Under the pieces are notes generated by a model, which searched no databases, was not told where the DNA came from, and worked only from the letters and a program-made list of their open reading frames with translations. Source: an uncultured Collinsella sp. (GTDB lineage Bacteria > Actinomycetota > Coriobacteriia > Coriobacteriales > Coriobacteriaceae). Taken from it: a DNA stretch of 64,000 nt. Shown here one piece after another: positions 1 to 8,710 of the stretch; positions within the stretch are counted from its first letter, which is position 1, and every line of letters starts with the position of its first letter. The translations under genes were made by a program, and so were the position numbers. Location of the stretch: contig CAUHFS010000001.1 of the NCBI GenBank assembly GCA_959605475.1, positions 1 to 64,000 of the forward strand. Reading direction: 5' to 3'.

Positions 1-3
1 GAT

Positions 4-80
4 GGACCTGTAGCTCAGTTGGTTAGAGCGTCCGGCTGATAACCGGGAGGTCACAAGTTCGAATCTTGTCAGGTCCACCA
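4..80 (+). tRNA. tRNA-Ile (anticodon GAT)
   Basis: A full cloverleaf can be drawn. The acceptor stem GGACCTG (4-10) pairs with CAGGTCC (70-76), the anticodon loop reads CTGATAA with anticodon GAT, the T-loop is TTCGAAT, and CCA is encoded at 78-80. A terminator hairpin follows directly. Confidence 0.97.
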
Positions 81-92
81 TCAAAACGTTAA

Positions 93-125
93 GAGCCCTG
101 GGGCATTGCCTCGGGGCTTTTTTCT
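93..125 (+). terminator. Rho-independent terminator after tRNA-Ile
   Basis: The GC-rich stem AGCCC/GGGCT, with partial pairing inside it, is followed by a run of T at 118-123. It lies 13 nt past the tRNA CCA end. Confidence 0.8.
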
Positions 126-133
126 TATCCAAC

Positions 134-172
134 TAAGTAGTCAAAATAGCCCCGTCCCAAATTAACTACTTT
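134..172. repeat. Dispersed hairpin repeat, copy 1 (CCCCGTCCCAAATT core)
   Basis: The arms AAGTAGT and ACTACTT flank the core GCCCCGTCCCAAATT. A second copy at 35388-35424 keeps the core but has different, still complementary arms. Confidence 0.7.
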
Positions 173-263
173 GATTTTGTGTGCTGGGCGAAAGATTGGG
201 TAGTATAGCTATTCAATGCGGCGACCCTGCCGCGTGTTAACCGCTACGTACCGGAGGTGTTCC

Positions 264-764
264 ATGGTTCGCGTCGACATAGAGACCATCGTCATGGCCG
301 CCGGTCCCGTGCCATCGCTTATCGTGCTTCGCGAGCGCTGCGGCAAGTCGGATTCGACGGCACCGCTGCGTTCGCTTTCCATTCAGACCGGCTCGTTTGA
401 GGCCGCGGCAATTAGCTGTGGCATCGATAGCGGTCGCGCCGAGCGCCCGATAACGCATGACCTGCTGCTTGACACCGTCGATGCCCTGGGAGCCAAGCTC
501 GAGCGCATCGAGATCGTTCGTGCCGAGCCGCCGGTGTTCTATGCGACGATTGTTGTGCTGGTCGATGGTGACGAGCGCAAGATTGACGCCCGCCCCAGCG
601 ACGCCATCGCCCTTGCCGTGCGCAGTAATGCCCCCATGTTTGTGGAGGACGACATCATGAATCGCCTGGGTACCGTTTCTGCCCATGCCGAGGAAGTTGA
701 CGACGAGCAGGAGTTCGAGAAGTTCGACGAGTTCGTCCATACGCTCTCCCCCGATGATTTCTAA
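264..764 (+). CDS. Bifunctional nuclease family protein (DUF151)
   Basis: A protein of 166 residues that looks like the BFN/DUF151 family (PF02577). That family is named after a plant protein with RNase and DNase activity; its role in bacteria is poorly defined. The segment PPVFYATIVV followed by a 'DARPSDAIALAVR' motif near residues 105-140 is the family hallmark, and the acidic C-terminus is common in actinobacterial members. The start at 264 is chosen because GGAGGTG at 253-259 sits just upstream; an in-frame ATG at 216 lacks such a site. It is followed at once by a small membrane protein gene, so the two are probably co-transcribed. Confidence 0.85.
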   Translation: MVRVDIETIVMAAGPVPSLIVLRERCGKSDSTAPLRSLSIQTGSFEAAAISCGIDSGRAERPITHDLLLDTVDALGAKLERIEIVRAEPPVFYATIVVLVDGDERKIDARPSDAIALAVRSNAPMFVEDDIMNRLGTVSAHAEEVDDEQEFEKFDEFVHTLSPDDF

Positions 765-794
765 ATGTCTGGCACGCGAGCGGAGAGGTCGCTG

Positions 795-1151
795 ATGGGT
801 ACCCGCGTATCGGCTGAAGCGGCCGCCATCGCGCGTGAAGCCCAGATGCGCTCGGAGGCATCCGAGGCGGCTCGCATCGCCTATGTGACGCAGGCCCGCA
901 CGCTTCGCGAGCGCCGCGGCTCCTATATCAAGATGGTTATCATCTCCGCCCTTGTCGCGGTAATCTGTTCTCGCCTTCGTGGTACAGTTGGTGCGCTTGG
1001 GTTTTCGATTTCAACAGGCTTGGTAATCTGGGGTGTGGTCGATGCGGTCATGCTGACCAACCAGATCAAGGTACTCGACAAGCGCGCGATGGATATGGTG
1101 CGCGCCCGCGACGCTGCCTCCAAGACCGCTGCCGAGGCACAAGAACTGTAA
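795..1151 (+). CDS. Small membrane protein, unknown function
   Basis: I do not recognise this 118-residue protein. It has an Ala/Arg/Glu-rich, probably helical N-terminus (about residues 1-45), two hydrophobic segments (about 48-62 and 67-88) and a charged helical tail rich in Ala, Lys and Glu. This suggests a small two-pass membrane protein with cytoplasmic coiled ends. An in-frame ATG at 765 directly follows the stop of the upstream gene, but GGAGAGG at 783-789 favours the ATG at 795. It appears to belong to an operon running from the DUF151 gene to the next unknown gene. Confidence 0.6.
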   Translation: MGTRVSAEAAAIAREAQMRSEASEAARIAYVTQARTLRERRGSYIKMVIISALVAVICSRLRGTVGALGFSISTGLVIWGVVDAVMLTNQIKVLDKRAMDMVRARDAASKTAAEAQEL

Positions 1152-1181
1152 CGACGCCGGATTCGATGGGAAGGTCTAGAG

Positions 1182-1631
1182 ATGGCACAGGATATGCAGG
1201 ACGCCGGTAACGTCTCCGCCGAGCTCGACGCCATGGTGTGTGACCTGATTGGTGCGTTCTTGGACGACCTTGCCGCCGGTGAGAATCCGGGCGTGGTTGT
1301 GGCGATCGAGGACGCTGCTTCCAACCGCTATCTGGCCGCGCTCGACGAGGATGGCGAGGAGGCATGCCTGGAGGCTGCCACCAACTTTATCTCCGAGCAC
1401 AAGATGGGTCTTAAGGACGAGGGCCTGGGCCGTATCGCCCGCTATGCCATCGGCTATACCGGCTGTGTCGAGATTGACGGCGGCTACCACGACGCTCTGC
1501 TCGTGAGTTTCTTTGAGACGACGCTCGAGAGCGGTTTTTCGGCATATGTGCTGTATGAGGGCATGGGTGCCGGCGATGGTTTTATGTGGAGCGACCCTGA
1601 ACCTGCAGGTGAGGAAACCCCTCTCATCTAA
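1182..1631 (+). CDS. Conserved hypothetical cytosolic protein
   Basis: A 149-residue acidic protein that I do not recognise. It has no signal peptide or membrane segment. The sequence alternates acidic helices with short hydrophobic strands and carries a Gly-rich turn (GYTGCVEIDGGY) near residue 95. It lies 30 nt after the small membrane protein gene with GAAGGT upstream of the ATG, so it is probably the last gene of the operon that begins with the DUF151 gene. Codon use matches its neighbours, so there is no sign of recent transfer. Function unknown. Confidence 0.6.
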   Translation: MAQDMQDAGNVSAELDAMVCDLIGAFLDDLAAGENPGVVVAIEDAASNRYLAALDEDGEEACLEAATNFISEHKMGLKDEGLGRIARYAIGYTGCVEIDGGYHDALLVSFFETTLESGFSAYVLYEGMGAGDGFMWSDPEPAGEETPLI

Positions 1632-1674
1632 AATCGCTAAAATAAACGAGTTTTCGGTAAAAGGCTCAATATTC

Positions 1675-1702
1675 CCGCCGAGCGTTGCATTGCTGGGCGG
1701 GC
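1675..1702. other. Short GC-rich hairpin upstream of typA
   Basis: CCCGCC pairs with GGGCGGG across a 15-nt loop. It has no T-run, so it is not a clear terminator. It lies in the 117-nt gap before typA and may form part of the typA leader. Confidence 0.35.
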
Positions 1703-1748
1703 CGCATACGCGTGCCGTTTGTATATGGATAGAAGATAGGGGAACTAC

Positions 1749-3587
<1,839 letters not shown>

Positions 3588-3615
3588 GCGCTGGGGCTTA
3601 TAACTGCCAATAAGA

Positions 3616-3650
3616 AAGGGCGTCGACCGCAATGGTCGGCGCCCTTTTTG
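3616..3650 (+). terminator. Terminator of typA
   Basis: The stem AAGGGCG(T)CGACC / GGTCG(G)CGCCCTT has a five-base loop and is followed by TTTTT. Confidence 0.85.
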
Positions 3651-3674
3651 GTGCACGGGGATTGAGAAGGCCTT

Positions 3675-3715
3675 CACCACCACAAAGGTGCCTGTCCCCT
3701 TTGCGGTGATTGGTG
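3675..3715. repeat. REP-like palindrome with CCTGTCCCC core, copy 1
   Basis: CACCACCACAAAGG and an imperfect complement, CCTTTGCGGTGATTGGTGG, flank the core. Near-identical units occur at 63416-63457 and 63763-63799. It lies between two convergent genes. Confidence 0.7.
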
Positions 3716-3716
3716 G

Positions 3717-4862
3717 TTAGGCGGTGGGGAGTCCTGGCGTGTTAGCCGGCTGCTGCGGCTTGAGGTGGGCGTTGCGCCAGATGATCTGGATGACGTAGCC
3801 GAGCGTGAAGACGAAGGCCACGCCGCTGATGAAGTCGCCGATGAGGGGAAGTCCCGTGAGGGCACCTGCAGCCACACCGCCGACGGCTGCCATGGCGTAG
3901 CGTTTCTGGTTATGACCGACCATGCGGGCGATCGCGCACCCCGCAAAGGCGCTCGATACCAACGCGATGCCGATAACGCCGCACAAGAGAGTTCCGGCAA
4001 GCGACAGACCAGCGATAGAGATAATCAGCAGCAGGACGGCGGGGACGACAGCAATCGTACCCAGAAGACCGCTCACCCACAGTGGCGTGGGGTGCTGGTG
4101 GAGCATTCCGGCGGCACTGGCGGTTGCGCGCGGAAAGACAAGCTCAAGCAGGATAGCGACAAAGCCGGTGGAAAGCGCTGCGGCGACGATGCCGCCGATG
4201 GTGTCGTTAACCGTAGAGGTGTTCTCGTTCTCGGTGCGGTCGATCTTGAGGGCTCCGACCTGGGCACCCTCTGCCCGCTCGGGATCCTGTGAGACGTGGG
4301 CGCTCACCGTGCCGGTGATGCAGGCGTTTTTGCCCAGGATGAGCTTGTCGGCCCAGACCTCAACATCGCCATCGACGGTGCCATCGATGGTAACGGTGTC
4401 GCCGGCGAGCGCCGCCGATTTAGCGGAGCCGCGCAGGGCGACCGTCTCGCCTGCCGCGTAAAAACAGTTGGCGGTGCTACCGGTGTTAAGGACGACGTGC
4501 TGGCCGGCTACCGTCACGCTGCCATCGATTGCGGTTTTGGCGATATCGATGGTACGCGCCGCCAGGCGAACGGCGCCGCCTACGGTGCAGTCGCGAATCG
4601 ACAGGCTCTCGCCCGCCGCGATAATATCGCGGCCGATGGAGGCATCGTCTAAGTTGAGGCTTTGGCCGGCCCAGTACAGGTCGCCTTCGACCCCGGACGG
4701 GGTGGAGTCAGCTTCGGTCGTGAGCACGTTTCCGGCGGTATCTGTGCCGGCGAATGAAGTCGTGGGAAGTACGATTAGCGCAAGTGCAATCAGTGCGAAT
4801 AGGAGGGCGATGCGCGCCTGCACTTTACGGTGCCGGGACGACGGTGCTAGGTTGTAAGGCAT
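3717..4862 (-). CDS. Exported polymer-forming (bactofilin-like) membrane protein
   Basis: A protein of 381 residues. An N-terminal hydrophobic signal or anchor (about residues 17-38) precedes a run of short repeating strands such as 'GDLYWAGQSLNLDDASIG' and 'SVTVAGQHVVL' (about 55-195). This regular pattern is typical of the right-handed beta-helix of polymer-forming or bactofilin-like proteins. Four to five hydrophobic segments follow (about 225-365), giving a membrane-embedded C-terminus. The role is unknown; the family is linked to cell-envelope scaffolds. An upstream ATG at 4910 is in frame, but AAGGA sits just ahead of 4862. It is transcribed convergently with typA. Confidence 0.7.
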   Translation of the reverse strand: MPYNLAPSSRHRKVQARIALLFALIALALIVLPTTSFAGTDTAGNVLTTEADSTPSGVEGDLYWAGQSLNLDDASIGRDIIAAGESLSIRDCTVGGAVRLAARTIDIAKTAIDGSVTVAGQHVVLNTGSTANCFYAAGETVALRGSAKSAALAGDTVTIDGTVDGDVEVWADKLILGKNACITGTVSAHVSQDPERAEGAQVGALKIDRTENENTSTVNDTIGGIVAAALSTGFVAILLELVFPRATASAAGMLHQHPTPLWVSGLLGTIAVVPAVLLLIISIAGLSLAGTLLCGVIGIALVSSAFAGCAIARMVGHNQKRYAMAAVGGVAAGALTGLPLIGDFISGVAFVFTLGYVIQIIWRNAHLKPQQPANTPGLPTA

Positions 4863-4968
4863 AGTGAATCCTTCGCTAGATACTCGACATGTATCTAACA
4901 GGGTACCCAACGCGCGGGCGCTCTAAAAGAACCTCTCGGTTGCATTTCGAAGGGTCGTGCCGTGCTGT

Positions 4969-5658
4969 CTACTTTTTGCGATGCAAGAAGCGCGCGATGT
5001 CTTCCTCTGTGGGGCTTTTGATGTCAAAGCGCAGCGAGATCCAGCGCAGACCCATGGTCACGACAACGCATACGACTAGCGCGGCGACATTGCTGACCAA
5101 GCCACTCATGACGAGGCTTACATAGCTTGCCGATCCGGCGATGGCCGCGATGGCATAAAAGTTCGTACGCTGGAAAATGCCCGGCACCACGCCCATAAAG
5201 CCGTCGCGCAGCATACCGCCGCCCACTGCGGTGAAGAAGCCCATCATGATGCATACGGCGGGCGCAAAGCCGTAGACCAGCGCCTTGTCTGCGCCGGTTG
5301 CCGCATAAATACCCACCGAGATGATATCGAGCAGGGGAATGAGTTTTTCGGGTTTATCGACGATTGCCGGGAAGATGTAGATAATGGCCGCCGTGGCAAT
5401 GGAAAGTGGTAGTGCCATCGGCTGGTTGAGGATGTAGACGTTGCCCACTTGCAGTGTCATGTCGCGTAATAGACCGCCGCCCAGGCCACAGACCACGGCG
5501 AGTGCGACCGCGCCCACCAGGTCGAGCTTATGCTCGCGCGCGACCAGCACGCCCGAGATCGATGCCGCGACAACAGCGAACATCTCGAGCCAAAAGGGGA
5601 TAGCGACCATGGCATCCGAGGCATGTGAGGTAACGGTCATAGCGGCGACGACGGGCAA
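4969..5658 (-). CDS. TRIC-type cation channel family protein (UPF0126)
   Basis: A 229-residue integral membrane protein with two repeated three-helix units. Each holds the Gly-rich motif of the TRIC/YicG family (VVCGLGGGLLRDMTL near residue 60 and GFFTAVGGGMLRDGF near 145). Homologues form trimeric K+/Na+-type cation channels in the cytoplasmic membrane. The proposed start is TTG at 5658, supported by AGAAGGA 8 nt upstream. An internal ATG at 5640 has no ribosome binding site. The basic tail HRKK is consistent with a cytoplasmic C-terminus. The gene has its own spacing from the neighbours and is probably monocistronic. Confidence 0.85.
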   Translation of the reverse strand: MPVVAAMTVTSHASDAMVAIPFWLEMFAVVAASISGVLVAREHKLDLVGAVALAVVCGLGGGLLRDMTLQVGNVYILNQPMALPLSIATAAIIYIFPAIVDKPEKLIPLLDIISVGIYAATGADKALVYGFAPAVCIMMGFFTAVGGGMLRDGFMGVVPGIFQRTNFYAIAAIAGSASYVSLVMSGLVSNVAALVVCVVVTMGLRWISLRFDIKSPTEEDIARFLHRKK

Positions 5659-5778
5659 GATGGAATCCTTCTGATTGCGAGTTTAGACAATGCCCGTACA
5701 TAGTACATGGTTGGCGGGCATCGCGCCCTCATTCCTCGGCAAACGGTCGGGACTGGGCGCGTTCATAGGTCCCAAACA

Positions 5779-5833
5779 TGTACATCAGCCTCCAAAGATG
5801 TCGAAAAATGTCGGTTTTGGAGGGTGGTGTACA
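5779..5833. repeat. Imperfect 18-bp inverted repeat
   Basis: TGTACATCAGCCTCCAAA pairs with TTTGGAGGGTGGTGTACA with two mismatches. The loop carries ATGTCG twice. It has no T-run. Confidence 0.65.
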
Positions 5834-5883
5834 CATTTGTGATTTTGGGCCGGGATCGAACGTGATACGGGCGCGGGTTGAAT

Positions 5884-6020
5884 AGGAGGGATGTCCAAAT
5901 TTTGAGCGAAGCTCAAAATTTATCCGGTCGGCTGGCGTCGACCGCGCTGCGCTAAAAACGCGCCGCTGGCGCGTTTTCTTTACGCTCCGCGCCCTGTCGG
6001 GTTCGAATCCCTCCTCCTGC
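5884..6020 (+). other. tRNA-Ser-like ends enclosing two perfect hairpins
   Basis: AGGAGGGA (5884-5891) pairs with TCCCTCCT (6008-6015), and GGGTTCGAATCC (5999-6010) is a canonical T-arm sequence like that of the adjacent tRNA-Ser. Between them, instead of a cloverleaf, lie an 11-bp hairpin with loop GAA (5897-5921) and a 10-bp hairpin with loop GCT (5955-5977). It may be a degenerate or tRNA-derived element. Confidence 0.4.
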
Positions 6021-6043
6021 GCGTTTGTGTAATGTGCCCAAAA

Positions 6044-6067
6044 TAAAAAAGCCCCAATGCTGGGGCG
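6044..6067 (-). terminator. Terminator of tRNA-Ser (CGA)
   Basis: Read on the minus strand, GCCCCAGCATTGGGGC is followed by TTTTTT. It lies 16 nt past the tRNA 3' end. Confidence 0.8.
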
Positions 6068-6082
6068 GGTACCAAATAAAGG

Positions 6083-6170
6083 CGGAGGAGGAGGGATTCG
6101 AACCCTCGTGACCTTATACAGGCCAAACGGTTTTCGAGACCGCCGCATTCAACCACTCTGCCACCCCTCC
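6083..6170 (-). tRNA. tRNA-Ser (anticodon CGA)
   Basis: A class II tRNA of 88 nt. Acceptor GGAGGGG pairs with CTCCTCC (one G-T pair), the anticodon loop is CTCGAAA, there is a long variable arm, and the T-loop is TTCGAAT. The discriminator base is G. The terminal CCA is not fully encoded (GCC then TT). Confidence 0.95.
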
Positions 6171-6184
6171 GCGTGGGGTAAAAA

Positions 6185-6211
6185 CAAAGCAGGCTCGAAG
6201 GCCTGCTTTGG
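6185..6211 (-). terminator. Hairpin between the two tRNA-Ser genes
   Basis: AAAGCAGG pairs with CCTGCTTT. On the minus strand it is followed by a T-rich stretch, so it could end or process transcripts of the upstream tRNA-Ser (GGA). Confidence 0.6.
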
Positions 6212-6221
6212 AATTAACTGG

Positions 6222-6309
6222 CGGAGAGTCAGGGATTTGAACCCTGGAGACGCTTTTGACGCCTACACGATTTCCAATCGTGCTCCTTCGGCCACTCGGA
6301 CAACTCTCC
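6222..6309 (-). tRNA. tRNA-Ser (anticodon GGA)
   Basis: A class II tRNA. Acceptor GGAGAGT pairs with ACTCTCC, the anticodon loop is TTGGAAA, it has a long variable arm, the T-loop is TTCAAAT, and the discriminator is G. It lies upstream of tRNA-Ser (CGA) on the same strand, with a promoter at 6326-6353. Confidence 0.95.
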
Positions 6310-6325
6310 GTTAAATGCGAAAGTC

Positions 6326-6353
6326 AGTATACACGAGGAATCGCAAAGTGCAA
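6326..6353 (-). promoter_or_regulatory. Sigma-70-type promoter of the tRNA-Ser pair
   Basis: On the minus strand a TTGCAC -35 box and a TATACT -10 box are separated by 16 bp. The predicted start lies a few bases ahead of the tRNA-Ser (GGA) 5' end. Confidence 0.6.
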
Positions 6354-6703
6354 ACAGAAAAGTTGGCATTTTTTGAAACGCTTAGCTTCGTGACGGGATC
6401 CAAGATGCCAAAAACGACCTCTGACCAGCATGGCTGCATGCGGTAAATTGTTCAAAATTGGTATTTATAGATGACGTGGCAGCAATTTTAAAAATATTTG
6501 AACGGTGTTGTGAACCACTGGTATGCATTTCGCGATCACGGCCCTGCAATTGCTGACCTGCAGTTTGATTTGGTTTGTCCCCGCAGCGCCGTAGCTTGTC
6601 CACAGATTCGTCAAGCATTTGGTCAGCATTTGGTTGGAAGACGCATGAAGTGCCGTGTGAGTATGGACATATGTGGAGGTCATGAGGTTGTAGCTGCATG
6701 TTC
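6354..6703. other. Gene-free region between tRNA-Ser and rpsF
   Basis: Lower in GC than its surroundings, with no convincing gene. The short direct repeat GCATTTGGT occurs twice near 6616-6636. A single DnaA-box-like TTGTCCACA near 6597 is not enough to suggest an origin. Confidence 0.5.
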
Positions 6704-6732
6704 TTGCAGCCTGGGAGGTTGAAAGATATTAT
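6704..6732 (+). promoter_or_regulatory. Promoter of the rpsF-ssb-rpsR-rplI operon
   Basis: TTGCAG (6704-6709), a 17-bp spacer and TATTAT (6727-6732) match sigma-70 spacing. This would place the start near 6739, so the hairpin at 6749-6777 would be in the leader RNA. Confidence 0.45.
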
Positions 6733-6748
6733 TACCAAGTCTTTTCCT

Positions 6749-6777
6749 GCTTCAGGCGCACCTTCACGACCTGAAGC
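6749..6777 (+). promoter_or_regulatory. Leader hairpin of rpsF, possible S6:S18 autoregulatory site
   Basis: GCTTCAGG pairs perfectly with CCTGAAGC around a 13-nt loop containing CACCTTCACGA, 27 nt ahead of the rpsF start. S6 and S18 bind a leader hairpin upstream of rpsF in many bacteria. Assignment to that motif is by position and shape only. Confidence 0.4.
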
Positions 6778-6803
6778 CACATTTGCCCAGAGGAGGTGAC
6801 AAT

Positions 6804-7097
6804 ATGAAGGCTTATGAACTGCTGTTCTTTGTTGACCCGTCGCTCGACCCCGAGACTCGTCTCGCTGTTATGAAGCGTATCGATACCACGATCGCCGAGG
6901 GCGCTGGCAAGGTCGACTCCGTTGACGAGTGGGGCAAGCGCAAGCTCGCCTACGAGATCAACGACCTCACCGATGGTGACTACACCCTCATCAACTTCCA
7001 CGCAGATCCTACCCAGATCGCCGAGCTTGATCGCGTCCTGCGCATCACCGACGCTGTGGTCCGCCACATGATCGTCCGTCGCGACGACCAGGAGTAA
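6804..7097 (+). CDS. rpsF: 30S ribosomal protein S6
   Basis: A protein of 97 residues, the usual length for bS6, beginning MKAYELLFFVDP and ending VRRDDQE. S6 forms a dimer with S18 on the platform of the 30S subunit. The start is set by GAGGAGGTGAC directly upstream (6791-6801); an earlier in-frame GTG/ATG lacks a site. It is the first gene of the conserved rpsF-ssb-rpsR-rplI-dnaB order, where ssb and S18 follow closely on the same strand. Confidence 0.97.
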   Translation: MKAYELLFFVDPSLDPETRLAVMKRIDTTIAEGAGKVDSVDEWGKRKLAYEINDLTDGDYTLINFHADPTQIAELDRVLRITDAVVRHMIVRRDDQE

Positions 7098-7145
7098 GAC
7101 TGTCGTTTTGGACTGGGCTTGTGCCCCAAGAGGAAGTAGTGAGTT

Positions 7146-7601
7146 ATGAGCATCAATCGAGTGAACATCACCGGTAACCTCACGCGTGATCCCGAGCTGC
7201 GCGCCACCGCTGGCGGAACCCAGGTTCTGTCCTTTGGCGTCGCCGTGAACGATCGTCGCCGCAACCCGCAGACTGGCGAGTGGGAGGACTATCCCAACTT
7301 TGTCGACTGCACTATGTTCGGCACGCGCGCCGAGGCCGTGAGCCGTTTCCTGGCAAAGGGAAACAAGGTCGCGATCGAGGGCAAGCTGCGCTACAGCTCT
7401 TGGGAGCGCGACGGCCAGCGCCGGAGCAAGCTTGAAGTCATCGTCGATGAGATCGAGTTTATGAGCTCCCGCGGTGGCCAGGGTGGCTACGATCAGGGCG
7501 GTTATGCCCCCGCAGCCCCTGCAGCGCCCGCACCGCGTCCTGCCGCACCGGTGGCTACGCCGCCCGCGGTCGACGTCTACGATGAGGACATCCCGTTTTA
7601 A
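7146..7601 (+). CDS. ssb: Single-stranded DNA-binding protein
   Basis: A 151-residue SSB. The N-terminal OB fold (about 1-108) includes MSINRVNITGNLTRDPELR and the ssDNA-contacting aromatic segments. An Ala/Pro-rich flexible linker (about 120-142) leads to the acidic tip EDIPF, which binds partner enzymes such as RecO, PriA and exonuclease I. The linker is long in Pro and Ala, as in other actinobacteria. It lies 48 nt after rpsF and before rpsR, so expression is coupled with the ribosomal genes and with dnaB downstream. Confidence 0.97.
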   Translation: MSINRVNITGNLTRDPELRATAGGTQVLSFGVAVNDRRRNPQTGEWEDYPNFVDCTMFGTRAEAVSRFLAKGNKVAIEGKLRYSSWERDGQRRSKLEVIVDEIEFMSSRGGQGGYDQGGYAPAAPAAPAPRPAAPVATPPAVDVYDEDIPF

Positions 7602-7673
7602 GGGCTGTTCACCTATTTTTGAGTGAGAGGCGGCTTCGGTTCGCCGAAGTTGCCAAACGAAAGGTATTTTGAC

Positions 7674-7940
7674 ATGGCTAATGATTTTTCTGCACGTCAG
7701 CCGCGTCGTAAGTACTGCCAGTTCTGCAAGGAGAACACTGAGTTCATCGACTATAAGGACACTCAGCTTCTCCGTAAGTACATGACCGACCGTGGCAAGA
7801 TCAAGCCCCGTCGCGTCACTGGCGCTTGCACGCAGCATCAGCATGACATCGCCAACGCCATCAAGCGCGCCCGCGAGATGGCTCTCCTGCCGTACACCGT
7901 CCCCGTGGTTTCCTCTCGTGGCAACCGCGACCGCGGCTAA
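7674..7940 (+). CDS. rpsR: 30S ribosomal protein S18
   Basis: A protein of 88 residues. The basic core has the family pattern [10 protein letters not shown], then [27 protein letters not shown] and an [18 protein letters not shown] segment that binds 16S rRNA. The cysteines CxxC plus a later C are those of the zinc-binding (C+) form of S18. The start at 7674 follows GAAAGG at 7659-7664; the longer in-frame extension upstream lacks a ribosome binding site. The gene is 73 nt after ssb and 15 nt before rplI. Confidence 0.96.
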   Translation: MANDFSARQPRRKYCQFCKENTEFIDYKDTQLLRKYMTDRGKIKPRRVTGACTQHQHDIANAIKRAREMALLPYTVPVVSSRGNRDRG

Positions 7941-7955
7941 GAAGGGAGACGCATC

Positions 7956-8486
7956 ATGAAGGTTATTCTTCTCGATGAGATCAAGGGCAAGGGCGGCGAG
8001 GGTGACGTCGTAGAGGTCGCTCAGGGTTACGCTGAGAACTTCCTGTTCCCCAAGAAGCTCGCTGTTGCCGCCACCAAGGGCAACCTCAAGCAGCTTGACG
8101 AGCGTCGCAACAACATCGCCAAGCGCGAGGCCGTCCGTCTGGCTACCGCCAACGAGACCAAGGCTGCCTTCGAGGGCAAGACGGTCACCGTTGACGTCAA
8201 GGTCGGCGACGAGGGCATCCTCTTTGGCTCCGTTACCGCCGCTATGATCGCTGACGCCATCAAGGCTCAGCTCGGTATGGACATCGACCGCAAGCGCGTC
8301 GAGCTCGGTAAGCCCATCAAGGTTGCCGGTGCCCACACCGTTGCCATCTCGCTGTACCGCGAGATCAAGGCCGAGGTTGTCGTTCTCGTTGGCGTTACCG
8401 CCGAGGAGCTCGCTGCCGAGGCTGAGGTCGAGGAGGCCGCTGAGGCCGAGACCGCCGAGGTCGAGACTGAGGCTGCTGCCGAGTAG
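7956..8486 (+). CDS. rplI: 50S ribosomal protein L9 with acidic tail
   Basis: A protein of 176 residues, longer than the usual ~150. The N-terminal domain MKVILLDEIKGKGGEGDVVEV and YAENFLFP motif bind 23S rRNA, a long central helix (about 40-75) links to the C-terminal domain, and the last ~30 residues are almost only Glu, Ala, Val and Thr. Such acidic tails are seen in some actinobacterial L9 proteins; the role is unknown. The gene is followed by a strong terminator, then dnaB. Confidence 0.95.
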   Translation: MKVILLDEIKGKGGEGDVVEVAQGYAENFLFPKKLAVAATKGNLKQLDERRNNIAKREAVRLATANETKAAFEGKTVTVDVKVGDEGILFGSVTAAMIADAIKAQLGMDIDRKRVELGKPIKVAGAHTVAISLYREIKAEVVVLVGVTAEELAAEAEVEEAAEAETAEVETEAAAE

Positions 8487-8518
8487 CATTTGCTGCAACG
8501 CAACAATCTTGTTCTAAG

Positions 8519-8552
8519 AAGGGCGCTCTGGGAGACCAGGGCGCCCTTTTGT
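8519..8552 (+). terminator. Terminator of the rpsF-rplI operon
   Basis: AAGGGCGC(T)CTGG pairs with CCAG(G)GCGCCCTT around loop GAGA, followed by TTTTGTTTT. Confidence 0.85.
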
Positions 8553-8710
8553 TTTCTACGCTCGGCGAGCGCCATGGCAGGCGTTGTGGTGAAGTCCTAT
8601 ACACGGGACCGTTCATCCGTTTCGTTCGGTGATGATTGCCGGGGCGCGGCCCGTTTTGGGACTGTGGCTGATACTATGGATGCTCGCAAGCGATATGAAT
8701 GAGGATGCTC

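Larger units (their letters stand above)
5659..6040. other. Gene-free region with stacked palindromes
   Basis: No convincing gene lies here. The region contains an 18-bp imperfect inverted repeat (5779-5833) and a tRNA-like segment enclosing two perfect triloop hairpins (5884-6020), described separately. The rest is unremarkable. Confidence 0.6.

Noticed and set aside
6354..6703. Replication origin near ssb/dnaB
   Set aside because: A single weak DnaA-box-like sequence, no cluster, no dnaA or dnaN gene.
6498..6722. 74-codon frame upstream of rpsF
   Set aside because: No ribosome binding site, Cys/His-rich random-looking composition, and overlap with the predicted rpsF promoter.
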